Assembly: GCA_964651475.1 (NCBI GenBank)
Contig: CAZYXV010000002.1
Location: forward strand, 124,001 to 188,000
Direction: 5' to 3'
DNA length: 64,000 nt
DNA from: JBGSMF01 sp964651475
GTDB lineage: Bacteria; Chloroflexota; Anaerolineae; Fen-1058
Positions 26,085 through 34,190 of this stretch are shown in pieces. Position 1 is the stretch's first letter, and the number at the start of each line of letters is the position of its first letter. Under the pieces are notes generated by a model. It did no database searches. It was not told the origin of the DNA and saw only the letters and a list, made by a program, of their open reading frames with translations. The position numbers and the translations under genes were made by a program.

Positions 26085-26781
26085 CCGGGACACCAGGGCC
26101 TGGCCTGGTCGTTCGCCACGTAAAATTCATCACCACCACGCACCATACGCCAGGCACAATCAACCAGACCAGCGGATGGAGCATGGTGAGCGATAACAAA
26201 ACAACGCCCAATATCATCAGTGCCAGGGTTTGCCACACGCATCTCCCCACTAACACCATCGCCAGTTGCACCGTCTTTTTGAGCGGCGTATCGTAAAGCG
26301 CCAACACTGGCAGCAGGTAAATATGCAAAATCGCGGCCGCCAGGCCGAACCCCATTTGCAAGGCCCACGCCATCACCATGTCCAGGCGGTCGGGAAACTG
26401 GTTAATCATGTCGGCCGTAAGCAGGACCAGCGATAAAAGAATCGCCAACGGCAAAGCCAGCAGCACGCTGCGCCAATACAAGCGCAAGCTCCCGCGGGCG
26501 GCGTCGCCCACGCGCGCAAAGCCGCCCTGCGCCGCTTTGCCGCAGGCTACCATCAAGCCGGCCAATGCCGGCGCGATTGTAAAAGCGGATACAAGCACAC
26601 CCAGCGGCGGCGTTAACGCCCCGGCCAACATGCCTGGCACAGATAGCACCCACAATATCAACGACCACACGATGAGGGTAAAATAACCGTCCCACAAGTC
26701 TCCGGCAACCTGGCGGAAAAAGGGCAACTCGGGTAACGGGCGCTCGTCTTCCGGCGAGCGCCCTGAAGGTGGATGGCTCAT
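26074..26781 (-). CDS. Polytopic membrane protein of unknown function
   Basis: 235 residues with five to six hydrophobic segments spread over residues ~38-215. The pattern, including SAFTIAPALAGLMVACGKAA and a long fourth helix, is reminiscent of YesL/DUF624-like membrane proteins, but the match is weak. It starts eight bases after the CDF exporter stop, on the same strand, so the two are probably co-transcribed. The last codons carry the -35 of the next gene. Confidence 0.55.
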   Translation of the reverse strand: MSHPPSGRSPEDERPLPELPFFRQVAGDLWDGYFTLIVWSLILWVLSVPGMLAGALTPPLGVLVSAFTIAPALAGLMVACGKAAQGGFARVGDAARGSLRLYWRSVLLALPLAILLSLVLLTADMINQFPDRLDMVMAWALQMGFGLAAAILHIYLLPVLALYDTPLKKTVQLAMVLVGRCVWQTLALMILGVVLLSLTMLHPLVWLIVPGVWCVVVMNFTWRTTRPGPGVPVDK

Positions 26782-26789
26782 ACGCTTGA

Positions 26790-27713
26790 TTACTCCTTAC
26801 AACTGCCGGAACAAAGCGCCGCTTCCGGTCCGCAAGCGGCGCATTCGAACTGTATCGTCGTATGCTCGATTCCAAAACCGGCGCGCAGGCGGCATTTAAG
26901 CTCGCTCATCAGGTCTTGCGTCTGGCTCAAGCTTTGATCGGCAATCACCACGTGCGCGCTGAGCGCGGTATGGCCGGAACACAAGCTCCATACGTGCAAG
27001 TCGTGGACATTGGTCACGCCCGGCGCGCTATCCATCGCCTGCGCCACGTCAGACAACTTGAACCCTTCCGGCGTGCCTTCGATCAAAATGTGCAGAGAAG
27101 AGCGCGTCACCCGCCACGAGCTGGCCACGATGAGCAATCCAATCAACACGCTCACGATGGGATCAATCACCACCCACCCGGTGCGCCAGATGATGGCGGC
27201 GGCCACAATCACGCCCACCGACGAGATGGCGTCGCCCAAGACGTGCAAAAAGGCGCTGTGCACATTCAGGTCTTGCTGTTCGTGTTCGCCGTGCGTGTGA
27301 GCGTACCCGTGCAGCACAAACGCCACGATCAGGTTAGCCACCAGGCCCACGGCGGCGATGACGAGCAGCTCAATACTCTTGACCGGTTCGGGTTCTTGCA
27401 AACGGCGAAACGCCTCGGCAAAGATGCCGACAGCGGCGCCGGCCAGCGTGACGCCGTTGGCTAAGGCGGCCAAAACTTCGAGGCGATGAAAGCCATACGT
27501 GTGCCGGTCGTCCGGCGGCAGAGACGAAAGGCGCAGCGCCACGTAACTCAACGCCAGCGCAAAAATGTCCATGAACACGTGCGCCGCATCCGAAAGCAGC
27601 GCCAGGCTGCCCGTCCACACGCCGCCAATCACCTCGGCGGCCAGGATCAGCCCGGTGAGCGCGAGTGAAATTAAAAAACGTTTTTCGATATCTGGATTGT
27701 AATGTTGCGGCAT
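26790..27713 (-). CDS. Cation diffusion facilitator (CzcD/ZitB-like) metal exporter
   Basis: 307 residues. Six membrane segments with the metal-site motif LALLSDAAHVFMDIFAL and a His-rich loop between helices IV and V (HGYAHTHGEHEQ), as in Zn/Cd/Co exporters of the CDF family. The cytoplasmic C-terminal domain (LHVWSLCSGHTALSAHVV) is the usual dimerisation lobe. An unusual Cys-rich tail (CAACGPEAALCSGSCKE) ends the protein and could bind metal or act as sensor. A minus-strand promoter (27752-27780) lies just upstream. It likely exports divalent metal by proton antiport. Confidence 0.93.
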   Translation of the reverse strand: MPQHYNPDIEKRFLISLALTGLILAAEVIGGVWTGSLALLSDAAHVFMDIFALALSYVALRLSSLPPDDRHTYGFHRLEVLAALANGVTLAGAAVGIFAEAFRRLQEPEPVKSIELLVIAAVGLVANLIVAFVLHGYAHTHGEHEQQDLNVHSAFLHVLGDAISSVGVIVAAAIIWRTGWVVIDPIVSVLIGLLIVASSWRVTRSSLHILIEGTPEGFKLSDVAQAMDSAPGVTNVHDLHVWSLCSGHTALSAHVVIADQSLSQTQDLMSELKCRLRAGFGIEHTTIQFECAACGPEAALCSGSCKE

Positions 27714-27751
27714 GTTCCTTCCATCATTCCGGTTCTTTTAAAAGCACGTTG

Positions 27752-27780
27752 AGTATAGTGCAACATCAAGTACAAGTCAA
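27752..27780 (-). promoter_or_regulatory. Sigma-70 promoter of the CDF exporter
   Basis: On the minus strand TTGACT (27780-27775), 17-base spacer, TATACT (27757-27752), about 40 bases upstream of the ATG. The spacer and flanks are AT-rich; TATAGTGCAACATCAAGTACAA around the -10 has no obvious regulator palindrome. Confidence 0.7.
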
Positions 27781-27806
27781 TATAAAAGTTTCGCTATTCT
27801 TTCAGC

Positions 27807-27835
27807 TTGACAAAAAAGAACGGGTGTGCTATTCT
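27807..27835 (+). promoter_or_regulatory. Sigma-70 promoter of uvrA
   Basis: TTGACA (27807-27812), 17-base spacer, TATTCT (27830-27835). The leader to the uvrA ATG is about 120 bases. No LexA-type palindrome (GAAC-N4-GTTC or CTGT-N8-ACAG) is seen around it. Confidence 0.7.
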
Positions 27836-27964
27836 ATTGGCTGACCAACAACTCGCTTTCTCCACACATAATGCTTCCAGTTGCTCGGCCATTGTTGCCT
27901 CATGGTATAATTCAAAGCTTGGGATTCCTGCTCATTACGAGACATTAGTCGGATTGGATGATTT

Positions 27965-30910
27965 ATGCCACAAGACAAAATTATCGTCAGGGGCGCGCGC
28001 GAGCACAACCTCAAAAACATCACGGTCGAAATCCCGCGCGACAAGTTGATCGTCATCACCGGACTATCAGGATCGGGCAAATCGTCGCTGGCGTTCGACA
28101 CGATCTTTGCCGAAGGCCAGCGCCGCTACGTCGAGTCGCTTTCGGCCTACGCGCGGCAATTCTTGGGGCAGATGGAAAAGCCGGACGTAGATCAAATCGA
28201 AGGGCTTAGCCCGGCGGTCAGCATTGACCAGCGCAGCACCAGCCACAACCCGCGCTCGACGGTGGGCACGGTGACTGAAATCTATGATTACCTGCGCCTG
28301 CTGTACGCGCGGGTAGGCACACCCCACTGCCCCAACTGCGGGCGCCAGGTGGAGCAGCAAACGTCGGAACAAATCGTAGATGCCGTGATGGGCTTGCCGC
28401 CCGGCGTGCGCCTCCAGGTGCTCGCGCCGCTGGTCAAAGATCGCAAAGGACATCACCAACCCGTATTCGAAGACGTGCGCAAGGCCGGCTTTGTGCGCGT
28501 GCGCGTGGACGGCGTTGTGTACGACGTGAACGAAGACATTGAACTCGATCGTTACAAGAACCACACCATCGAAGCGGTGGTGGACCGGCTGGTGCTCCCC
28601 GCGCCGGACGACGCCCAATCCAACACTTTTCGCTCACGCCTGGCCGATTCCATCGAGACCGCGCTCAAGCTGGGCGATGGGTTGGTCATCGTCAACGATC
28701 TATCGCACGAGCCGCCGCGCGACCTGATCTATTCGGAGCGGTTCGCCTGCGCCCAATGCGGCATCAGCTTGCCGGATCTGCAGCCGCGCACGTTCAGCTT
28801 CAACACACCGCACGGCGCGTGCCCCGCCTGCCAGGGGTTGGGCGTGCGGCTCGAATTCGATCCCGATTTGATCATCAGCAATCACGACCTCAGCCTGGAA
28901 GATGGGGCGGTGACGGCGTGGGGGCCGGCGGCCACCAGCGAAGAAGGGTATTACGGGCAAATGCTGCGGGCGCTGGCCGAGCATTACGGTTTTCCTACGG
29001 ATGTGCCGGTGCGGCAACTCAACTCGGCTGTGCTCGATCTCATTCTCTTTGGCACCGGCGACGAAAAGGTTCACTTTGAGTACCAGGGACGCGACGGGCG
29101 GCGAGCGTCGTTCGACACAGCGTTCGAGGGCGTGATCCCCAACCTGAAGCGGCGCTACCAGGAAACGACTTCGGACAGCATGCGCGCCTGGATCGAAAGC
29201 TTTATGTCCGGCCAACCGTGCGAAACGTGCGGCGGCAAGCGGCTGCGTCCCGAAGCCCTGGCCGTGACGGTGGGCGGCAAAAATATCATCGAGGCCACCT
29301 CCATGCCCGTGAGCCAGGCGCTGGCGTGGGTCAAGCAATTTTCAAATCCCAAATCTCAAAATTCAAATCACAAGTCAAAAGCAAGCCAGAAAGCAGAAGC
29401 TGGACATCAGCCCCCCGCCCTCTCAACCCCGCTTACAGAACGCCAGATGACGATTGCTCGCCAGATTCTCAAAGAGATCACGGCGCGGCTGCAATTTATG
29501 GTAGACGTGGGGCTGGATTACCTCACGCTCGACCGCAGCGCGGTCACGCTTTCGGGCGGCGAGGCGCAGCGCATCCGGCTGGCGACGCAAATCGGCAGCC
29601 AGTTGATGGGCGTGCTGTACGTGTTGGACGAGCCGAGCATCGGGCTGCACCAGCGCGACCAGGCGCGGCTGATCAAGACGCTGCAAGCCATGCGCGATTT
29701 GGGCAATACGCTGCTGATCGTCGAGCACGATCACGACACGATCAATGCCGCCGATTGGGTGATTGATTTGGGGCCGGGCGCGGGCGTGCACGGCGGCGAG
29801 GTCATCTTTGAAGGTACGGTAGACAAGCTGTACAAGGATAAAAAATCGCTCACGGGCGCGTACATGTGCGGGCGCAAGAAAATCGCGCTGCCCAAGCAAC
29901 ACCGTCCGGGCAACGGCCACACGCTGGTCATCCGCGGGGCGACGGAAAACAATCTCAAAAACCTGGACGTGCGCATCCCGCTGGGTCAATTCGTCTGCGT
30001 CACGGGCGTATCGGGATCGGGCAAATCCACACTGATCATCGAGGTGATGTACAAGCGCCTGGCGCAGCTCATATACAACAGCAAAGACCGCGCCGGGGCG
30101 CACCAGGCGCTGGAGGGTGTGGAGCACCTGGACAAGGTGATTGACATTAACCAGGCGCCCATTGGCCGCACGCCGCGCTCCAACCCGGCCACGTACACCG
30201 GCTTTTTCGGCGACATCCGCGACCTGTTCGCTAACCTGCCGGAAAGCAAAGTACGCGGCTATGGGCCGGGGCGCTTTAGCTTTAACGTGCGCGGCGGGCG
30301 CTGCGAGGCGTGCGAGGGGCAGGGGCAAATTCGCATCGAGATGCAATTCTTGCCGGACGTCTTTGTGACGTGCGAGGTGTGCCACGGCACGCGCTACAAC
30401 CGCGAGACTTTGCAAGTGCGCTACAAGGGCAAAAACGTGGCCGAGGTGTTGGGGATGACGGTGGGCGAGGGGCTTGAATTTTTCGCCAACATTCCCAAGA
30501 TCAAGCGCAAGCTCAAGACGCTTTCCGAAGTGGGATTGGGCTACATCACCCTGGGGCAGGCGGCCACCACGCTCAGCGGCGGCGAGGCGCAGCGCATCAA
30601 GTTGAGCAAAGAGCTTTCTCGGCGCGATACCGGCAGCACGTTGTACGTGCTCGACGAACCTTCGGTGGGATTACATGCCGCCGACGTACACAAATTAATT
30701 GACGTGCTCAATCGCCTGGCGGACGCCGGCAATACAGTGGTGATTATCGAGCACCATCCCGATATTATCAAAATCGCCGATTGGATCATTGACCTGGGGC
30801 CAGAAGGCGGCGACGCCGGCGGCGAGATTGTAGCCGAAGGCACACCGGAAGAAATCGTCAAAGTCAAAGCATCGTATACGGGGCAGTACCTCAAGCCATA
30901 CTTGAAATAG
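27965..30910 (+). CDS. uvrA: Excinuclease ABC subunit UvrA
   Basis: 981 residues, longer than the usual ~940. UvrA is the DNA-damage-scanning ATPase of nucleotide excision repair and loads UvrB. Two ABC ATPase halves are present: Walker A GLSGSGKSSLAF and GVSGSGKSTLII; signatures LSGGEAQRIRLA and LSGGEAQRIKLS; and the zinc modules CPNCGRQ, CAQCGIS...CPAC, CETC and CEACEGQGQ...CEVC. Between the first-half linker (AWVKQF) and ITARLQFMVDVGLDYLTL is an in-frame low-complexity insertion (about residues 460-490) coded by degenerate heptamer repeats. uvrB and uvrC are not in the window. Confidence 0.97.
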   Translation: MPQDKIIVRGAREHNLKNITVEIPRDKLIVITGLSGSGKSSLAFDTIFAEGQRRYVESLSAYARQFLGQMEKPDVDQIEGLSPAVSIDQRSTSHNPRSTVGTVTEIYDYLRLLYARVGTPHCPNCGRQVEQQTSEQIVDAVMGLPPGVRLQVLAPLVKDRKGHHQPVFEDVRKAGFVRVRVDGVVYDVNEDIELDRYKNHTIEAVVDRLVLPAPDDAQSNTFRSRLADSIETALKLGDGLVIVNDLSHEPPRDLIYSERFACAQCGISLPDLQPRTFSFNTPHGACPACQGLGVRLEFDPDLIISNHDLSLEDGAVTAWGPAATSEEGYYGQMLRALAEHYGFPTDVPVRQLNSAVLDLILFGTGDEKVHFEYQGRDGRRASFDTAFEGVIPNLKRRYQETTSDSMRAWIESFMSGQPCETCGGKRLRPEALAVTVGGKNIIEATSMPVSQALAWVKQFSNPKSQNSNHKSKASQKAEAGHQPPALSTPLTERQMTIARQILKEITARLQFMVDVGLDYLTLDRSAVTLSGGEAQRIRLATQIGSQLMGVLYVLDEPSIGLHQRDQARLIKTLQAMRDLGNTLLIVEHDHDTINAADWVIDLGPGAGVHGGEVIFEGTVDKLYKDKKSLTGAYMCGRKKIALPKQHRPGNGHTLVIRGATENNLKNLDVRIPLGQFVCVTGVSGSGKSTLIIEVMYKRLAQLIYNSKDRAGAHQALEGVEHLDKVIDINQAPIGRTPRSNPATYTGFFGDIRDLFANLPESKVRGYGPGRFSFNVRGGRCEACEGQGQIRIEMQFLPDVFVTCEVCHGTRYNRETLQVRYKGKNVAEVLGMTVGEGLEFFANIPKIKRKLKTLSEVGLGYITLGQAATTLSGGEAQRIKLSKELSRRDTGSTLYVLDEPSVGLHAADVHKLIDVLNRLADAGNTVVIIEHHPDIIKIADWIIDLGPEGGDAGGEIVAEGTPEEIVKVKASYTGQYLKPYLK
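29342..29376 (+). repeat. Degenerate heptamer repeat inside uvrA
   Basis: Five consecutive 7-base units: TCAAATC, CCAAATC, TCAAAAT, TCAAATC, ACAAGTC. The array is AT-rich, unlike the rest of uvrA, and is translated as part of a Ser/Asn/Lys-rich insertion extending to about 29428. Such CAAATC-type words are common in intergenic repeats. Confidence 0.75.
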
Positions 30911-31071
30911 CAATGTATTTCGTATTTCGGTATCTGCTCAAAAATTCGGGGAAAGAAACCGGGTTTTTTGGAAAAACCCGGTTTCTCGCCAGCCAGTCCC
31001 CGGTTTATTGAGAGGATACGTATTTCGTATTGCGTACTGTGTAAACGGAATACGCAATACGCACTAGAACA
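30911..31071. repeat. uvrA-queG spacer with two hairpins
   Basis: Hairpin 1 has perfect 13-base arms GAAACCGGGTTTT (30955-30967) and AAAACCCGGTTTC (30973-30985) with a five-base loop, the same design as the terminator at 12600. Around it GTATCTGCTCAA and TTGAGAGGATAC form a wider imperfect inverted pair. Hairpin 2 has arms CGTATTGCGTA (31026-31036) and TACGCAATACG (31051-31061), a word known to me from intergenic repeats in many bacteria. Hairpin 1 may terminate uvrA although the T-run is weak. Confidence 0.7.
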
Positions 31072-32034
31072 ATGACCAGGCTTTCCGTTGACGGGCTGAA
31101 AGAATACGCGCGCGAGTTGGGCTTTGACCTGTGCGGCGTGACGGCCGCCGGCCCCGCCCAAACGCACGCCCGTTACGCCGAATGGCTGGCGCGCGGCTAT
31201 CACGCCCAAATGAACTACATGGCCCGCCCAGACGCCATCGCCCGGCGCCGGGATGTGCGCGAACTCGCGCCGGGCGCAAAATCGCTCGTGGTGGTTGCTA
31301 CGAATTATTATGCCCCTTCCCCCTCACCTTCTGCCGCCGGTCAGGTGGCGCGCTACGCCTGGGCAGCGGATTATCACCACGTCATTGTGGACAAGCTGGA
31401 ACAACTGGCGGCGTGGATTAAAAGAAACCAGGTTTCTGGGAGAAACCAGGTTTCGCATCAAGTGTGTGTAGACACCCGCGCCATTCTCGAACGCGAGTGG
31501 GCCGCGCGCGCTGGTTTGGGCTGGATTGGCAAGAACACCTGCCTCATCAACCCGCGCCTCGGCTCGTGGCTGCTGCTGGGGGAACTCGTTCTGGACCTGG
31601 AACTGGAGCCTGACCCGCCCTTCGCCGCCGATCGCTGCGGCGCGTGCACGCGCTGCATCCAGGCCTGCCCCACCGGCTGCATTTTGCCCGGCAGGCTGCT
31701 CGACGCGAGTCGGTGCATTTCGTACCTCACCATCGAATCGCGCCATGACGTCCCTGCCGAGCTGAAAGAATCCGTTGGCCAGTGGATATTCGGGTGTGAC
31801 GTGTGCCAGCAGGTTTGCCCGTGGAATCGTTTTGCGCGGCCCTCCGCCAACATCCGGGTCAACCCAGAATGGGCGTCACTTGACCCGACCGAAATCAAGG
31901 ACATGGATGAAGCAGCGTTCCGCGCCCGGTTCGCCGACAGCGCCATCCTACGCCCCAAACTGGCCGGCCTGAAGCGCAATGCCGCCCTGGTGATCGAGAA
32001 CGCGCGAGCTGGCGGCAAAGTGAGTATGGTATAA
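31072..32034 (+). CDS. queG: Epoxyqueuosine reductase QueG
   Basis: 320 residues. QueG reduces epoxyqueuosine to queuosine in tRNA anticodons with cobalamin and two 4Fe-4S clusters. Family marks: ARELGFDLCGVT, ILEREWAARAGLGWIGKNTC, the ferredoxin-like CGACTRCIQACPTGCI and a second cluster CDVCQQVCPWN. An in-frame insertion (about residues 118-128, KRNQVSGRNQVS) is coded by two copies of the hairpin-repeat half-site and is not normal for the family. The C-terminus ends soon after the second cluster; the HEAT-like tail of longer QueG forms is absent, as in many short QueG proteins. tatA follows. Confidence 0.95.
   Translation: MTRLSVDGLKEYARELGFDLCGVTAAGPAQTHARYAEWLARGYHAQMNYMARPDAIARRRDVRELAPGAKSLVVVATNYYAPSPSPSAAGQVARYAWAADYHHVIVDKLEQLAAWIKRNQVSGRNQVSHQVCVDTRAILEREWAARAGLGWIGKNTCLINPRLGSWLLLGELVLDLELEPDPPFAADRCGACTRCIQACPTGCILPGRLLDASRCISYLTIESRHDVPAELKESVGQWIFGCDVCQQVCPWNRFARPSANIRVNPEWASLDPTEIKDMDEAAFRARFADSAILRPKLAGLKRNAALVIENARAGGKVSMV
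31424..31454 (+). repeat. Hairpin-family element inside queG
   Basis: GAAACCAGGTTTC occurs twice (31424-31436 and 31442-31454) separated by TGGGA. Each copy is itself a quasi-palindrome (GAAACC-A-GGTTTC), so the element has the 13-5-13 spacing of the intergenic hairpins at 12600 and 30955. It keeps the queG frame. Confidence 0.8.
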
Positions 32035-32035
32035 T
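32027..32035 (+). promoter_or_regulatory. Extended -10 promoter upstream of tatA
   Basis: TGGTATAAT (TG at 32027-32028, TATAAT at 32030-32035) overlaps the queG stop and matches an extended -10 element. No good -35 is seen. tatA starts 54 bases downstream. Confidence 0.5.
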
Positions 32036-32088
32036 ACCCGCGCTCGCGCGCATAAAATCCAACCGGCGCGCCGGACAAGGAGAAAGTG

Positions 32089-32262
32089 ATGATACCTAAA
32101 GTAGGGCCTCTTGAACTGGGGATTGTCTTGCTGATTGTCTTGCTCTTGTTCGGGCCAGGGCGCCTGGGCAACCTGGGCAAAGACCTGGGCAAGAGCATTC
32201 GCGAGTTCCGCGAAGGACTAAAGGGCGAAGACGAAAAGAAACCGGATCAACCTGAAAAGTAA
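32089..32262 (+). CDS. tatA: Twin-arginine translocase subunit TatA
   Basis: 57 residues, with AAGGAG five bases before the ATG; a GTG directly upstream is an alternative. TatA forms the pore-like part of the pathway that exports folded proteins. The short N-terminal tail, the membrane helix (LELGIVLLIVLLLFG), the hinge FGPGRLGNLGKDLG and the amphipathic helix KSIREFREGLKG with a charged tail are all characteristic. The usual polar residue in the helix is Glu9. tatC is not in the window. Too short for standard length cut-offs, but the family is clear. Confidence 0.92.
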   Translation: MIPKVGPLELGIVLLIVLLLFGPGRLGNLGKDLGKSIREFREGLKGEDEKKPDQPEK

Positions 32263-32281
32263 TGGTCGCGCCTTTCGCGCA

Positions 32282-33037
32282 TCACGGCAACTGGTAACGC
32301 GCCACTTCGCTGCCGCCCGCGTCCGAAAGCGTCGCCACGTCGCCTGGCTCGGCCCACACTGGCGCGATGCGCTTCCAATACAAATCGCTCACCGAATCTG
32401 GCCCGGAGCCAGTATGCACCGTAACCGTCCCGCCCGGCCATAGCGTGAGGTCGGGGAAGGTGTACACGTCGCCGTTGGCGTCTGCAAGCTTCCAATCCCG
32501 CAAGTTGACCTGCCGCCCCAAATTGGCAATGACCACCGCTTCGCGCGTCGGGTCGCCGCGCGCAATGATCTGCCGGATTTCCACCGAGACGGCGCCGGCA
32601 TGCGGCACCAGTTCGGGCGAGGGCGGCGTGGGGGTGGTCGAGGGCGTCGGCGTCAAGACGGGCTGCCCGCTGGCCGGAATCACCACTTGCTGTCCCACGT
32701 GCAAAACGGCGTCCACACTTAGATTGTTTGCCGCCATCAAATCTTGGAGCGGCACGTTAAAGCGGCGCGAGATGGCGCTGAGTGTGTCACCCCGCTGCAC
32801 GACATAGGTCATCAACGGCGCGGGAGTGAAGGTCGGCGGTGGGAGAGTTGGCAGCGGCACAACAGACGATGCCGCCGGCGACGATTTGGGTGTGACGCTC
32901 GCCTTCACCGCTACTTTATCAGAGGAGTCAACGCGCGGCGGGTGCGTCCGTTCCCAATACATCAGCATCGCCAGCGCCGTGACAGCCGAAATAACAATGT
33001 TCAGGATAATGAACACGACCCAATGTTTAAGCTTCAT
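32282..33037 (-). CDS. Membrane-anchored LysM and lamin-tail-domain protein
   Basis: 251 residues. An N-terminal membrane anchor (residues ~6-25) is followed by a Pro/Thr-rich linker, a LysM domain (YVVQRGDTLSAISRRFNVPL to QQVVIPA, residues ~78-122) that binds peptidoglycan, a second TP-rich linker, and a lamin-tail domain (VVIANLGRQVNLRDWKLAD to the end). The protein probably sits on the outside of the membrane, attached to the wall. The L,D-transpeptidase gene lies nine bases upstream on the same strand, so both are likely in one wall-remodelling operon. Confidence 0.88.
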   Translation of the reverse strand: MKLKHWVVFIILNIVISAVTALAMLMYWERTHPPRVDSSDKVAVKASVTPKSSPAASSVVPLPTLPPPTFTPAPLMTYVVQRGDTLSAISRRFNVPLQDLMAANNLSVDAVLHVGQQVVIPASGQPVLTPTPSTTPTPPSPELVPHAGAVSVEIRQIIARGDPTREAVVIANLGRQVNLRDWKLADANGDVYTFPDLTLWPGGTVTVHTGSGPDSVSDLYWKRIAPVWAEPGDVATLSDAGGSEVARYQLP

Positions 33038-33046
33038 GGCAGAGCC

Positions 33047-34171
33047 TCATTCATGCACCCACACCCACACGCCCGGGTTATCGTCTTTGCTGAGCGCCAC
33101 GTTCACCCCTTCTGGCAAAACAGGAGTGGCCCACTCGAATAACCACCTGGCCGGGACGGGAGGGACATTCACGCAGCCGTGGCTGTGCGGGTAACCAAAA
33201 CGATCGTGCCAGTACGCCGCGTGAATCGCAAAATCGTCCTGGAAATACACGGCCCACGGCACGCTTTCCAGGTAATAATAATCTGCCTTTCCTTCTGCTC
33301 CATACATGGTGCCATAGCGCACCTTGCTCCACACGCGAAACAATCCGGTCACAGTGGGCCAGGCCGGCAGTCCTGACGAAACGAGGGTGGCGTAAACCAC
33401 CCGCTCGCCCTCGTAGGCCATCAACGTCTGCTCAAACAAGTTGATTTCGATCCACTTGTCGCCGGGGGGAATCTCGGGCGGGCGCGCGCTGGCGCGTATC
33501 AAACCTACCTGCTTTTGCCCGATCCATTGATTGTCGCCGACGCGATACCACACCTGCTCGCCTGCCTGCTGCTCTTCGTAGACGTGGACGAGTTGATAGC
33601 GCGACACGGAAGGGGCATTCTCATCCGGCGGCGCTCCAGCCGAGGCGGACAGCTTGCCGCCGAACAATATCCAGGCGGCCGGCAATTCGGGATTGATCGC
33701 TCCTTCAAACGCCGAAGGGCGCACAAATGTGACGACAGATGCAGGGACATACAAACCATTTTCAATCCGGTAGTATTTCTGACCATCAACGACCGTCGCG
33801 CCGGTGACGCGCACCCAGACGTAGCCAGACGCCAGCGAAGTGGTCACCACACCCGCGGCAATCGCCTCCGTGCCGGAGTAGAGAGACACCGGACCGGTGA
33901 ACACGTAAGCGTACGTGAACGGCAAAATGCCGGCGACGGGGTCGGCAACAGGATCAGGAACTCTCAGGGGCGCAGGCGCGGGCAACGGCTTGGGCTTGAC
34001 CGCCAAGCGCGTCGGGCGAACGTAGTGGCACGAACCATCTGGCTGCGGTTCGCACGCACAAGCCGTGTGCGCCGTTCCAACGAGGAGCAACACTATCCAT
34101 ACTGCCATCGCGCCTAAAAGCGCCGCAACCAGACCACGCCCCCATCGGGAGAAATTGACCGAGCCGGACAT
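33047..34171 (-). CDS. L,D-transpeptidase (YkuD family) with membrane anchor
   Basis: 374 residues; the ATG at 34171 is chosen because it follows the CapA stop closely and directly precedes the membrane anchor (GLVAALLGAMAVWIVLLLVG). An extracytoplasmic SH3-like region follows, then the catalytic YkuD domain with HAAYWHDRFGYPHSHGCVN, which includes the active-site His and Cys. It forms 3-3 crosslinks or attaches proteins in peptidoglycan. Gene order CapA - transpeptidase - LysM on one strand fits a cell-wall unit. Confidence 0.93.
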   Translation of the reverse strand: MSGSVNFSRWGRGLVAALLGAMAVWIVLLLVGTAHTACACEPQPDGSCHYVRPTRLAVKPKPLPAPAPLRVPDPVADPVAGILPFTYAYVFTGPVSLYSGTEAIAAGVVTTSLASGYVWVRVTGATVVDGQKYYRIENGLYVPASVVTFVRPSAFEGAINPELPAAWILFGGKLSASAGAPPDENAPSVSRYQLVHVYEEQQAGEQVWYRVGDNQWIGQKQVGLIRASARPPEIPPGDKWIEINLFEQTLMAYEGERVVYATLVSSGLPAWPTVTGLFRVWSKVRYGTMYGAEGKADYYYLESVPWAVYFQDDFAIHAAYWHDRFGYPHSHGCVNVPPVPARWLFEWATPVLPEGVNVALSKDDNPGVWVWVHE

Positions 34172-34190
34172 TGCGTTATTGCGCACCCTC

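Noticed and set aside
27807..27964. LexA box before uvrA
   Set aside because: No GAAC-N4-GTTC or CTGT-N8-ACAG palindrome could be read.
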